Shown: positions 12,551 to 23,887, counted from the first letter of the stretch. The stretch is 64,000 bases of DNA from Adineta steineri (GCA_905250115.1 CAJNOI010000293.1:1-64000), one strand, 5' to 3'. Notes: a model not told the origin generated them from the sequence alone. Numbers and translations: made by a program.

Positions 12551-12767
12551 CTGAGTGTGGGTGAGGACGATAGTATGATTGGTGGGCAGCGCACTGAAGA
12601 ATAGTTGAATTCACCTTTCGAGTATTGCACTGCCAGAGATGCAACGATGACGATGAGCCACTGGCACACCACTCATCAGTGCCACTGCTGTTGAGGGTGT
12701 AGATGAGGGTATCACTCCACTACTCACAACTATACTAACACACGTCCACACCCACACCCACACCCAG
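12551..12767. repeat. Long telomere-like foldback with GC-richer core
   Basis: CTGAGTGTGGGTGAGGACG at 12551 faces CGTCCACACCCACACCC at 12743, with about 175 bases between them. The intervening DNA is clearly GC-richer than the neighbourhood, has its own GAGGGTGTAGATGAGGG segment, and lies about 240-460 bases upstream of the large receptor gene. It may be a composite of two foldbacks. A promoter-linked island is an alternative reading. Confidence 0.55.
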
Positions 12768-13009
12768 TAAAGCTGTTTCCTGGTTTGCAATAGTAGTATA
12801 GTGTTGTACAATACGCTTTGCAAGATGTTCTCGATTAGAACGAGTCATTTTTATCTAAAAAAACAAATATATCCATTGAATTAGCAGTAAATGAAAGATT
12901 CTTAGTTTGATTTATCTAAATAGTGAACATTGAGAAAAAGGAGAAATATGTTTGTGTCAAGACTTTCGCACAATAGGCTAAATATCATTTTAGATCTATT
13001 ATTATCAAT

Positions 13010-16000
13010 ATGAATATTTTATTATTATTTAATATCGTTATTATCATTGATGATGTCTTCATGAAATCGGAACTAAACACATGGCAACCTTTTAACAATC
13101 TTTACAATACAGATGCAATGATAAATGATATTTCTCATGATTGTTTTTATTTAAGTATAACTGACGAGAGTAAATTGAATGAAAAAGAATATGAAGTTCA
13201 TCAAATAATTGAATATTGCATTCGAACATCTATAAAAGAAACAGAAGTAAACAGTAATGAAAATTCAATATCATCTGTAGTAACTTTCGATGAACTGAAA
13301 AAGAAAAATGTAACTGGAAATAATCTAATGGAATGGTCAAGTCCGATCGATCTTATTGAACAATATGAATATTTTTTACAAATGAACAAATCTTCATCGA
13401 ATGAAATATTTTATAATTGTACTCGACCATGGTTTGGACCGCTTTGTCAATATAAATTCATTGTAAATCGACCATTTCCAAAGATGATCGAAAAATTAAA
13501 TGCAGATCGTTGGACATATGTAAATGCGATTTTTACTTGTTATATGCATTTGAAATGCAATCGTGGTTCAACTTATCTTTGTCTCGATTGGCGTGAAATA
13601 TGTGATGGAAAAATTGATTGTCTCGATGGCGGAGAAGATGAAAAACATTGTCTCGAACTTGACTTAAACATATGTGAAGAAAATGAATATCAATGTCGAA
13701 ATGGAATGTGCGTTAACAAAATCTTTCTTTTAGATGAACGTTATAGTTTCATCAGTCCAGAATGTTTAGATCAATCCGATGAATACTTAAAAAACAGTGA
13801 GACTGCATGTAACTTTATTCCACTTTTTAAATGCGAAGATATCATGTCACCATTTCCTTCTCGTTTTACCTGTGGAGATGGCAATGATCTCTTGAGTCAT
13901 ATGCCGCGCAAGGGATCTGTGTGTAGAAATAAACGAGATCAGGTATTGAACTTTCTAATCGGCTGGCACAATAATGAAGATACACGATTTCCTCGCTGTT
14001 TCAAGATTCTCATCTGTACATCGCTTATATTTTCATCGGATCAATTCGATGAGTATTGCAAACATTTATGTGAGAACGAGAAAGAATGTAAAATACAAAT
14101 TATGCAATCGTGTCCAACTGCATTCATTGCACCAACTATACCTGTGTGGGGTGGTCATATTCGATTAGGCTACTTTTCTAATCAAACATTTAATAATCGT
14201 GTTGACGCCACACCTATGTTTATATGCTATGATCAAAAACGTTGTCCATTTCTCATACCAACATTAATAGTGGAAAATTCTACATGTATCCATATAGATG
14301 CTTTGAACTTGTCATCATATTTCGACCTTTACAAGCCATTTGTTTTATGCAATCAATTCTTTGAAAATACAAATGACACTCACTGTTCAGATCCGACCAT
14401 GTTACGTTGTTTGGGAACAAATAAATGTATTTCTAAGCGTCGAATTATGGATGGCATTTCGGATTGTTATGGCAATTTCGATGAGTCAATCTCAGCTAAT
14501 TCATGTGCATTGAATGATACAGATCGTTTTCATTGTACATCGGAACGAAAATGTCTTCGACGTATTCTCGTGGGTGATGAGGATCCAGACTGTATAGGCA
14601 GAGAGGATGAATTTGCTCTGGATGGTTTCATAACTGATATATATGAACTTCCTTTTTCTGCCATTTGTGACAATTGGATTGATATGCTTAATTTAACAAA
14701 TGAAACTGATGAAACTCATTGTGAACAATGGCAATGTGTAAATCAATATACACGATGTAATAAAGTGTGGAATTGTCCAAAAGGCATCGATGAAATCAAC
14801 TGTTCATCAAGTTTTCAGTGTTCTGCAGATGAGCATCCTTGTCTCACTGGAAAAAATCGAACAATGGGTTGTTTACATATGAAACAAGCTGATGATGGAA
14901 TTGTTGATTGTCTTGGAGCAACTGATGAGCGATCTTATTGTAGATCACTATATCCAAAAGATAGTTCCAAAAGTTATCGCTGCTGGAATGACACGAAATG
15001 TGTTCAAGTTCTCGACCGTTGTGAACATTGTGATAACTTTGACGGTATCGATCAATTATGTGGCAGCTATCATACGGAAATTATAACCTATCTAGAATCT
15101 GCACGAAACATTTGGTTTTCTTTCAAAATGTCGTTCTCTCATAAATCTTCACTTAGTTTTCCTCCAATACAATTACCATCAATTGTTCAAAAACACACGC
15201 AACATCGTATAATGGACAATATGAAAATTGATACTCGTATATATCAATATAACCCTCATGCACCATTATGCCATCAAGGTGCTGAAATCCTTATTGGTAA
15301 AAATGAAAGAGTAAATTGTCTCTGTTCATCACATTATTATGGGAATTTTTGTCAATATCAAAATCAACGTGTTACACTTACTATTCGAATACGTCAAGAA
15401 AACTTAGAAAAATTTCGTGTAATTGGTATTGTTATTAGACTTGCTGATCATACTGGTCTTATTCATTCATATGAACAAATTACATATATTCCTGTAATTA
15501 ATTGTGATGCGAAATATAATTTACATCTTCTTTATCAAGATCGACCAAAGGATATGACAAAGAATTATTCAGTTTATATTGATGCATATAATAAAAGAAA
15601 TCTCACTTATATTACCAGTTGGATATTTCCTGTTCAATTTCTTTTTATGCCTGTTAATCGTATGAGTGCTCTACTGACAATTCCAACATATCAAAATTGT
15701 CGTTTATTATGTAGTGATAAATATCTCAAATCATTAGGAAATGTTAAAATTGATTCGTGTCAATGTCACCCAGACCGAGCAACTTCGATTTCCATTATTA
15801 AATACAAATGTAACTGTTCACCAAACTCAATTTGTGTTGGTCTCATCAATAATCGATCAATATGTCTTTGTTCTTTAGCAAAAGTTGGTCCTCGATGTTA
15901 TCTTAATTCAATTTGTCAAATGGATACATGTAAGAATAAAGGTATTTGTGTACCATCTGATCCTCGACATTCGGTGGCTAACTTTACATGTGTCTGTCCA

Positions 16001-17647
16001 GAGGGATTTTCCCGCGACAATTGTGAAACGAAAGATGTACAAATCGATGTGTCATTTTCCGATGTAGAATTTTCACAGTCTCTATTGATCCACTTCATCA
16101 AAGTGATAAAATTCAGACTTATGAGCGAAGATCAAGCACCAACTCGAACAACTATGTTTAAGAAAATTCAATTTCATCAAAAGATAATTACAATTCATAT
16201 GGCATTGGAATTTCATCTTGTCTTCGTTCAACTTGAGAATGTTTATTATTTGATTGTTCTTCAACATGAACATACACCTTCAATTGTTATTTCTACACAA
16301 ATCTCTTCGTCACAACATTGTCCACACATTCGAGAACTTGATAAAGTTATTGCTGATTATCCGATTCTTCGTCGTGTAAAATATTATCATACAGTATGTA
16401 AAAACCATTCTCATCTGATGTGTTTTCATGATAATGAGACATTTATGTGTTTATGTACACAAGAAAGACATGCAAATTGTTTTCATTTCGATTTTACTAA
16501 GAATTACAATTGTGAGGGTTACAATGATTGTCAGAATGGAGCGCAGTGCTTTCAAGATCATCCACATTGTCCATCAAAAACAATGTGTAAGTGTCAAGAG
16601 TGTTTTTATGGTGATAAATGTCAATTCACTACAAAACATTCTGGTCTTTCACTTGATTCTATTTTGGGTTATCATATTTATCCAAATTTATCGATAAATC
16701 AACAATCTGCACCAGTCAAAATCAGTATAATTTTAGCGATATTAATATTAATTATTGGTCTCATTAGTGGTATTCTATCAAATCTGACATTTCAGATAGA
16801 ATCAACACGAGTAATAGGTTGTGGCCTTTATCTATTTTGTTCATCAATAACATCGATTTTAATAGTCATTTTTTTAAATATTAAATTATGGTTTCTTATT
16901 CTTTCTCAAATGAACATTATCACTGGTCGATCTTTCCTCTGGTTTAATTGTCGTTTAATTGAATATCTACTTCGATTCTTATTAGCCATCAATGATTGGT
17001 TACATGCTTGTGTAACAGTCGAACGATTTCTTGTTGTTTTCTTAGGTGTTCGTTTTAACAAGGCAACCAGCAAACAATATGCAAAACGAACTGTATGGAT
17101 CATTCTTCTATCAACTGCTGCATCGATTGTTCACGATCCAATTCATCGTCGTCTAATCGATGATAGTGAAGAAGAAAGAACGTGGTGTATACTTCGTATT
17201 ACAGCACAACTCGAAATTTATGATAGATTTATCAATATCTTTCATTTTCTTATTCCTTTTTCCCTCAATTTTATCTTAGCCATTGGTATTATTTTTCTCA
17301 ATGCAAGACAACGTTCAGCCTTGAAACAGGAAGTCACTTTTAAACAACAATTAAGAAAACAACTTAATCAACACAAACATCTCATTCTTAGTTCAATTTT
17401 GTTGGTTGTCTTAGCTGTTCCTCGTCTGATTATTTCCTTTTTACCTAATTGTATGAAATCACCAAAACAATATGCATTGTTCTTGGCTGGTTACTTTGTT
17501 TCATTTATTCCACCAATACTTCATTTTTTTATTTTTGTTTTAACGTCAAAAGTATATAAGAAGGAATTCGACATAATGATTAGAAAAAAATGGAGAGCAT
17601 TTCGACTTCGTTTAAATCCAAATTATGATTTATCATCAAGAAATTAA
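13010..17647 (+). CDS. Large adhesion-like receptor: LDLa and EGF modules plus 7TM
   Basis: This is a 1545-residue single-exon protein. A signal-like hydrophobic start (about residues 1-18) is followed by about 7 LDL-receptor class A modules between roughly 170 and 690; examples are CDGKIDCLDGGEDEKHC and CNKVWNCPKGIDEINC, with the Asp/Glu calcium-binding tail. EGF-like modules lie near 775-790, 935-1010 and 1160-1205; one is CKNKGICVPSD...CVCPEGFSRDNC. A 7TM domain fills about 1235-1520, with TM3 ending ACVTVERFLVVFLG (ERF in place of DRY) and TM7 with FIPPILHFFIF. There is no recognisable GAIN/GPS cleavage motif, so it is not a standard adhesion GPCR. LDLa-7TM receptors such as relaxin/GRL101 types are the closest architecture known to me. 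It is expected at the plasma membrane with a long ligand-binding ectodomain. Confidence 0.88.
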   Translation: MNILLLFNIVIIIDDVFMKSELNTWQPFNNLYNTDAMINDISHDCFYLSITDESKLNEKEYEVHQIIEYCIRTSIKETEVNSNENSISSVVTFDELKKKNVTGNNLMEWSSPIDLIEQYEYFLQMNKSSSNEIFYNCTRPWFGPLCQYKFIVNRPFPKMIEKLNADRWTYVNAIFTCYMHLKCNRGSTYLCLDWREICDGKIDCLDGGEDEKHCLELDLNICEENEYQCRNGMCVNKIFLLDERYSFISPECLDQSDEYLKNSETACNFIPLFKCEDIMSPFPSRFTCGDGNDLLSHMPRKGSVCRNKRDQVLNFLIGWHNNEDTRFPRCFKILICTSLIFSSDQFDEYCKHLCENEKECKIQIMQSCPTAFIAPTIPVWGGHIRLGYFSNQTFNNRVDATPMFICYDQKRCPFLIPTLIVENSTCIHIDALNLSSYFDLYKPFVLCNQFFENTNDTHCSDPTMLRCLGTNKCISKRRIMDGISDCYGNFDESISANSCALNDTDRFHCTSERKCLRRILVGDEDPDCIGREDEFALDGFITDIYELPFSAICDNWIDMLNLTNETDETHCEQWQCVNQYTRCNKVWNCPKGIDEINCSSSFQCSADEHPCLTGKNRTMGCLHMKQADDGIVDCLGATDERSYCRSLYPKDSSKSYRCWNDTKCVQVLDRCEHCDNFDGIDQLCGSYHTEIITYLESARNIWFSFKMSFSHKSSLSFPPIQLPSIVQKHTQHRIMDNMKIDTRIYQYNPHAPLCHQGAEILIGKNERVNCLCSSHYYGNFCQYQNQRVTLTIRIRQENLEKFRVIGIVIRLADHTGLIHSYEQITYIPVINCDAKYNLHLLYQDRPKDMTKNYSVYIDAYNKRNLTYITSWIFPVQFLFMPVNRMSALLTIPTYQNCRLLCSDKYLKSLGNVKIDSCQCHPDRATSISIIKYKCNCSPNSICVGLINNRSICLCSLAKVGPRCYLNSICQMDTCKNKGICVPSDPRHSVANFTCVCPEGFSRDNCETKDVQIDVSFSDVEFSQSLLIHFIKVIKFRLMSEDQAPTRTTMFKKIQFHQKIITIHMALEFHLVFVQLENVYYLIVLQHEHTPSIVISTQISSSQHCPHIRELDKVIADYPILRRVKYYHTVCKNHSHLMCFHDNETFMCLCTQERHANCFHFDFTKNYNCEGYNDCQNGAQCFQDHPHCPSKTMCKCQECFYGDKCQFTTKHSGLSLDSILGYHIYPNLSINQQSAPVKISIILAILILIIGLISGILSNLTFQIESTRVIGCGLYLFCSSITSILIVIFLNIKLWFLILSQMNIITGRSFLWFNCRLIEYLLRFLLAINDWLHACVTVERFLVVFLGVRFNKATSKQYAKRTVWIILLSTAASIVHDPIHRRLIDDSEEERTWCILRITAQLEIYDRFINIFHFLIPFSLNFILAIGIIFLNARQRSALKQEVTFKQQLRKQLNQHKHLILSSILLVVLAVPRLIISFLPNCMKSPKQYALFLAGYFVSFIPPILHFFIFVLTSKVYKKEFDIMIRKKWRAFRLRLNPNYDLSSRN

Positions 17648-17797
17648 ATGACAAAATTTTCGATTAGACGACTATTTTTTTTCTTTGCTTAGTAGTGTTG
17701 CATCTTCTTTGCTTTTAAATAAAACTCATAAAAAAAACAAGTGCAGCCATTCAAGTTTTTACGACACTTATGTTAGTTTGCAAACTATTGTTCAATC

Positions 17798-17865
17798 CTG
17801 AGGGTGAGTGTGGGTGTGAGCGTAGGTGCGTATGATACATGTTTTCATCCACATCCACACCCTGA
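17798..17865. repeat. Telomere-like foldback hairpin
   Basis: The left arm CTGAGGGTGAGTGTGGGTG and right arm CATCCACATCCACACCCTGA lie about 25 bases apart, just downstream of the large receptor gene. Confidence 0.75.
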
Positions 17866-18035
17866 AAATTGAAGAAACAAATGATAAACACAATCAACCT
17901 TTTGATTAAAGCATCGATATTATCGTCATTAAAACTTCGAAATGTCCTGATCGATGGACAGTTGTTTATTGAGTTCAAAAGCGAATGTATAGATCGTCTA
18001 TGACTGATGAGAAAAACTATCATGAGATTATTCGA

Positions 18036-18104
18036 CTTGAAGGTGTCAGTAAAAGCGGATGAAAGTGAGTTACGATTCACTAATGTTTACATCCTCACCC
18101 TTCC
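18036..18104. repeat. Telomere-like foldback hairpin, diverged
   Basis: CTTGAAGGTGTCAG faces CATCCTCACCCTTC. With the copy at 17798-17865 it brackets about 170 bases of unassigned sequence. The long minus-strand open frame across this interval is not supported as a gene. Confidence 0.55.
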
Positions 18105-18346
18105 AGATTTAACTCAAATCTTCAATCTGACACTATGCTTTATCACAAACCAAACATTTAGAAGAAGGAACAAGAGATAAATTAGCAAAATTGTACCGGT
18201 ATTGATCATTTTTCACCAGTGACAATGGATTTTTTTGAAACAATATCTTTTAAGCTAAATAGGCATTAGTTCATTGTTTATTTTATTTTGTAAATCATGT
18301 TTTGTCAAAATAAAAAATATTCAGTTTTACGAAGCTTATTACGAAT

Positions 18347-20312
18347 TTAGCAGATTGTTTTATTAAAGCAGAGTTCAAATTTTTGAATTCGATCATTATT
18401 AGAATCGCTAATATATAGATTTCCTTCAGCATCAAATGATAAATCTACGGGGGCATCCAGTTGATCGGATCCTTGTCCTTGGTCATTTCCACCTACAACG
18501 ATTGAACCTTGTTTATCTCCTTCACACCAACGCATTATACGGTGATTTCCTTTGTCTACGACATAGATGAGACCCAAATCATCAACAAATACTCCTTGAG
18601 GATACGACAGCTGAATGAGACTATTTCCTCGATCATTTCCGCCAGCCACCAGAACCCCTTCTTTCGCACCATTTCTCCAATTCACCACGCGATGATTGAA
18701 AAAATCCGAAATATAAAGAGAATGATCTTTATCGACAAAAATATAAGTAGGATAATTTAATTGATTGAGCCCATCTCCTTTGCCATTTCCACCTGCAACT
18801 ACAGTTCCATTTATTTCTCCTTCTTTCCACCGTGTCACTGTATTTTTCTCCCAATCAGTAAAATAAATTGATCCATTATTATTCATTGCCAAACCATAAC
18901 ACCTGATGTTAGCAATGAAAATTTGTGGATCTGTATGATTCTTACGAAACCATCGCATTACTCTTTTATTATCCCAATCGCAAATGATCAAGGAATCATT
19001 TTGTTTGTCCAGAATTACATCTACAGGACGATTCAGTTGATAAACTTCACTTCCACGTTCATTTCCACCTGCAATAATTTCGCCAGCCTTCGCATTAAGT
19101 TTCCATTCAAGAATGCGCTCTCTCTGATGATCTGTAATAATAATAGCATTGTCATCAATTAAGATGCCGTGAGGCTCATTGAGCTGGTTTAATCCATTTC
19201 CATATTGATTTCCTCCAGCAATTGTGATTCCATTTTGTTTCCACTGTTTATATTTTGATTTAATTTGTTCTAAAAATCAAGAGAAAATAATTTGATAAAA
19301 ATGAAAAAAAACGATGTATATATTTTGAATTTATACATCATTTTAATAAGCTCTGAAAGAATTGAGGCTGTGGGCGAATGCAAAGAAGGCAGACCCTTAT
19401 ATCCTCATTCACAACGACGTCACCGTCGTCTCGATAATATTCTCTTCAGTTGTTGCAATGTCTTGACAATTACAAAGACATTAATTGAAGTTAGTTTTTC
19501 ATAACAATCAGGAAAGCACTATAATATTTGAACAAAACATTGCATAAAATATGGTAATGTGTCTTATAAAAGAACAAATTATTCAACTCAAAGTACTCTA
19601 ATTTTTCTATTTAACAAATCATATGCATATAATTGTTTTCAGAATAATATTATCATACAATTTTACTTAGTTCTCTCTGTTCTTTCATATGAAGTATTGA
19701 ATAGATAAAAATGTATTCATCATCTGTTGAATAGTATCTTCACTGATTAGATAATTAACATCTCGACAGCTGAAACTATCCGAAAATAATCTTCTCTTAA
19801 CTCAAATAATTCTTCAAAACTCTTATACCGTCAATCAAACTATAAATCTATAAAAAAAAATGTTCAATTTATTTCTATGAAAACTAAAACTGTATCAGTT
19901 TCATTTATATAAATATCATAAAAAAAGATTATTTTCTTCACAAGACTACCTTCTGTCGTAATTTCTTTTGTTGTTACTTCTGTTGTCACCATTGTTGTTG
20001 TTGATGGTTTTGTTTTAATAATAACTATTGGAATAATTATAATCAAAACAAGAACGACAACAATAATACTGGAAATAATGATCCACATTAATTTTCTGTT
20101 TTGACAATATTTCTGTCTGAAATAAATAGCTTTTTTTATTATTTCTTATAACAATATATCATATACATACAATAATCCTGATTGATTAGCTGATGGTTGT
20201 CCTAAATTCACGTTAATTTGTTCAGGCTAAAATAATTAATTAAAATAAAAATTATTTCATTTTATCTTTACAAATAAATTAAATGACAAACCTCTACTTC
20301 AAAACGATCCAT
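18347..20312 (-). CDS. NHL-repeat type II membrane protein, 4 exons
   Basis: Proposed exons on the minus strand are 20312-20292, 20226-20171, 20116-19950 and 19269-18347. The junctions have GT/AG and keep the frame, giving 388 residues starting MDRFEVEPEQ. A short cytosolic N-terminus precedes one membrane segment (WIIISSIIVVVLVLIIIIPI, about residues 38-58). A Thr-rich stalk and about six NHL repeats follow, each with wording like GG NGKGDGLNQLNYP and ADGNLYISDSNNDRI, expected to form a beta-propeller outside the cell. Three introns are 65, 54 and 680 bases. The 680-base one could hide another exon and contains a weak foldback-like GT/CA stretch near 19361-19432. The open frame continues upstream of 18991, so starting there would truncate the propeller. 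The ligand is unknown. Confidence 0.8.
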
Positions 20313-21104
20313 AGTTGCTATTTTGTGCAAATGTAAAACTATTTCAATATTTTGATAATCAAATATCTAGAAATACAGATGACATAAAAAAAAAATAAAA
20401 TTGTCATCTAAAGATTTTTAGTTTTTTCAAATAAATATTCATATCATATAATATCTATCTTCATTTCTGACGATAAAATAACATTTGAAGACAGAAGATT
20501 ATCTGAAAAATAAAAATGATTATAAAATACGTAGGATGAAAGATAAGAAAACTAGAGAAATGAGTAAGTCATGAAAAAGAAATATATTCAAATATTTATA
20601 ATAAAACAACATTGATAAATACCAGGAAAGTTTTTTTTTATAAAAAAAAACAAATACATTCTTATGAACATTCCTACAATAAATAAATTGATTAGTGAGA
20701 AGAATTCGTCTTAATTTGGAAACAATCGATCTCAAAAACTTATTCAAGTAATTTAAACAGATCCTTCTCAAACTTTGAACGACAATTTATTTCATTTATT
20801 ATAAAACATCTAGTAAATATATATTTTTTTTCTGTCCACTTGTATAATGCAACACATCAGAGTTATGTTGTTCTATAATAAACATCGCACATGTCATTAG
20901 ATTTGTAAAATAAGATGACAGATTTCATATATTTTATTGTATTAATCATAGAAAAACGAAAGAATTAGCATTGATACATTCAATGATCGAGTTATGTTTG
21001 TTTTCCTATTGTTTCCAATACGAAAGAAAATTCACTTCGTTTTATTCTATTATTTGAGTGTACACGAAAAGAATTTTTATTTTCATATCTAATTATATAT
21101 ATAT
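20313..21104. other. Intergenic, upstream of NHL gene
   Basis: About 790 A/T-rich bases. An 83-codon minus-strand frame at 20520-20771 is A/T-biased and unrecognised. Nothing else was seen. Confidence 0.5.
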
Positions 21105-21489
21105 CAAAGATGGGCGCGGTTCGTGTTTTTCAAAATTGTAACCGAACCGAAACCGATATCTGAAAAAGTAAGCCGAACCGAAGATAGGGAAAAATCAAAA
21201 ACGCTAAACCAAACCGGACCGAACCGAATCTACTATAAAAAGAACCGACCCGAACCGAACCGAATCGAATCACATGATTCAAACATTTATTAATTCATAG
21301 ATAAAATACTTTAATATTGTTTGGGATTCATTCGTGTTATTTTGACAGATAATCTCGACTGAAATGTATATTAACATCAGGTTTATTAATCTTCTATACT
21401 TTTATTTATATCACTTTCCAAATAGTAAACTATTTAAAGGTAAATCGTACAACGACTTTGTTTAAGATTATGACCATCACAAATATCTA

Positions 21490-21855
21490 TATGTTTATTC
21501 ATATTTTTTGTGCTGGATGAATACGAATGCTCCATAACAATATTTACACGACATAAATGTATTAGAAATTTCTTTAATTTTTCGATCAACGCTTTGTGCA
21601 GGAATACTAAAACAACGCCAACAGTTAGCTTTTTTTATCTTTTACATCGATCACAGACCATTCTTTTTTATTAACTTCAAGTTTCGAAGCAATATTTTCT
21701 GCAGAGAGTGATTGTGGAGAATCAGAATTAGTTAATGAATGAGTCGATGAATATAATGCAGTGGAAGATGAAGTCGATCGATGATCATCATTCGAATCAG
21801 AAGAGGAATCAAGTTCAATAGTATTACGGAGATTTGAAAGATGAGAAATATTCAA
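21490..21855 (-). pseudogene. hAT transposase N-terminal fragment (BED-finger-like)
   Basis: A Ser-rich open frame (from about 21855) leads to EWSVIDVKDKK. After a frame change near 21630 the sequence continues as ANCWRCFSIPAQSVDRKIK and CKYCYGAFVFIQHKKYE before a stop. Paired Cys followed by a late His resemble the BED zinc finger at the start of hAT transposases. No RNase-H core or dimerisation domain follows, so only the DNA-binding end remains. The assignment is helped by its position between hAT-like ends. Confidence 0.45.
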
Positions 21856-22002
21856 GTTCGATAAATTTTATGTTCAACAACTAATAATATAAAACAATCT
21901 AGTTGATTTTCTTCGTTTGAATTAAAATTCGTTTATTTACGCCTGAATTTTCTTTGACGACATGGACGAGAAAATATAATAATGTTTTCATTACTACGTA
22001 GG

Positions 22003-22169
22003 TGTTATAGCGCCATTGAGATATATCTTTTTTTCTTTTCTTTTTCTCTCTCTCTCTCTTTCATATCTCGTATAGACGACATACATGATCATCTATTTCG
22101 TCTGTACGAGATAGGAAGAGAGCGACAAAGAAAAAAAAATAAAAGATATATCTCGATGACACTGTAACA
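22003..22169. mobile_element. Inverted-repeat MITE inside the hAT element
   Basis: TGTTATAGCGCCATTGAGAT at the left pairs with the inverted right end TGTTACAGTGTCATCGAGAT. Complementarity continues inward through a CT-run/GA-run to GTATAGACGA and TCGTCTGTAC around a loop of about 16 bases. The arms are about 70 bases. Nothing is encoded. Flanking duplications are not clear. Confidence 0.6.
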
Positions 22170-22232
22170 TGTACGACATCTTTTGTTTTCATTTCTTATT
22201 GTGCGTATATGTCGACAGACGATAATATAGAT

Positions 22233-22403
22233 CAAAGATGGGCGCGGTTCATGTTTTTCAAAATTCTAACCGAACCGAACCGATGTGCTCAAAATTTCAA
22301 CCGAACCGAAACCGACATTATCTTGATAAGTGTCGGTTTGAACCGCTCGGTTCGGCTCGGTTCGGTTCGGTTCGGTCCATGAACCGAACCGTGCCCATCT
22401 CTG
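22233..22403. mobile_element. hAT-type MITE copy sharing the right end
   Basis: This 171-base unit has its own left end (CAAAGATGGGCGCGGTTC) and the shared right end. The flanks atatagat and atatatat match at 7 of 8 positions. It is rich in GAACCG. It is either an independent insertion or an internal duplication of the left end within the larger element. Confidence 0.6.
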
Positions 22404-23724
22404 ATATATATCAGAAAGTAAGTTTTCTTTTTAAAAGACTAATTATACAATCAAGTCTATGTGTTTGTAATAGACAAATTTCAAATGATTATATTCATCA
22501 TTCTCGGCTCAGAGATAGTTTGTTATATTACAAGTTTATGCTGATATGGGAAATATTTAAATTTCGAAATCAAAAACGTTTGTTGATATTCATATACATT
22601 AGAAAATGTTGAATGTACACGAAACGATTCTAATAAATCTAATGATAACAATGCTAGTAGGCATTCATTCTACTTTTTTGTTCGATAAGTCAAGAGTCTT
22701 GTCTCTATTTTTCTCCATCATAAAACATGAAAAAAATTGACTTTCAATAAATCAAACTAATGAAAGACTTTCGGACATCATTTTGTTAAAGTCATTGCAA
22801 CAAACACAACATTAAAAATGATTAATATATAAAAGCAATGTGTTTACTTCCTTTTTTCAAAGGTAATTTGTGAATGAACTGATATCAAATGTCATTTACC
22901 ATCATAAGTGCTCGTGATATTGAAACTCCGCAAAAAAGGAATGTAAAAGCAAACTGTTTCAGATAAAATTTAATGATATTCTCAACACCTAAAAACAACC
23001 ATGAAAGTCATGAGTTTACAAAGGAAATGCAAAGTTTCCTGACAAAGACAACAGTACACTTATTTGGATAAAGTATTTTGTTTTTATTTTATATTCAGTT
23101 AGAAGAATAAATACACTCACATCGTCTGTTGTCAGAAATATTTTTTTGTAACTAATTCTATTATATTTAATGATTAGTTTTCATTTCAACTTTATTCATA
23201 TTAGATAAATAAGAATACAATGTAATAATAAATTCTTTCTCTTCAAATTTAGTTTATATTTTCATATTAAGAAAAGTATATTATTGTGATATATTCAACA
23301 ACCTGATACAATTTTTTTGTCACACATTAAGTGTAGAAAGTATATTAAAAGACTGATATCATTCGAGATTAACTGTTTGCATGAGTGAAAAAAATATGTC
23401 TACACTATTTCTATAGGCACTCGATAATTATGAGGATGAATAGATTTTATCAGAATTTTTGTTTTTGTAAATTATCCTTTTTTATTGATGGAAAGATGTT
23501 GCAAACATTAAAAAAATTGTACGGTGTACTGTACGTAAGGGTGAAGAGAAAAAAATGAAGAGGGGCATGACTAATGTCTTGAGACGATTTAGTAGGACTA
23601 CGAAGAGATCAATGTAGGTTTGTGTTGTTGGTTGTATGTTTGACGTAATATATCTGTTAAATGCTTAGTTCGAGTGATGTCGTTGTTTGATTTCGATTTT
23701 CCTATTGCTTAATTTTTGGAATAT

Positions 23725-23773
23725 CTTGAGGATGTGAGCATAGATTAATAATAATATGACACCCACACCCATG
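23725..23773. repeat. Telomere-like foldback hairpin
   Basis: CTTGAGGATGTGAG faces GACACCCACACCCATG. The arms are imperfect. Confidence 0.55.
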
Positions 23774-23833
23774 ATTAAAATTTATTTATTCAAGTTAATC
23801 ATTTACGAAAATATTTTGTAAATTCAAGACCAT

Positions 23834-23887
23834 CTTGAGGGTGTGGGATGGGTGGCTACTCATGACTTTGTGAACTACACTCTCAAT
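23834..23887. repeat. Telomere-like foldback hairpin
   Basis: CTTGAGGGTGTGGG faces ACTACACTCTCAATG. The left arm is near consensus and the right arm is diverged. Confidence 0.6.

Larger units (their letters stand above)
21105..22403. mobile_element. hAT-like DNA transposon, non-autonomous, 1.3 kb
   Basis: The left end CAAAGATGGGCGCGGTTCG and the right end, read inverted as CAGAGATGGGCACGGTTCGG, form terminal inverted repeats. The octamer atatatat flanks both sides, matching an 8-base hAT target duplication, although it is low in complexity. Many GAACCG/CGGTTC copies lie just inside both ends, as expected of subterminal transposase-binding repeats. Inside are a transposase-like fragment (21490-21855) and a 167-base inverted-repeat element (22003-22169). 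A second left end lies at 22233, so the right part can also be read as a separate 171-base copy. The element is presumably immobile unless supplied with transposase in trans. Confidence 0.65.

Noticed and set aside
12611-12823. 70-codon minus-strand frame with VWVWVW
   Set aside because: The repeated residues come from the CACACCC tract of a foldback, not from a protein.
17751-18080. 109-codon minus-strand frame
   Set aside because: It runs through two foldback hairpins, has no motif, and shows no splice support.
22238-22612. 124-codon plus-strand frame
   Set aside because: It is created by the GAACCG-rich transposon end running into flanking DNA.
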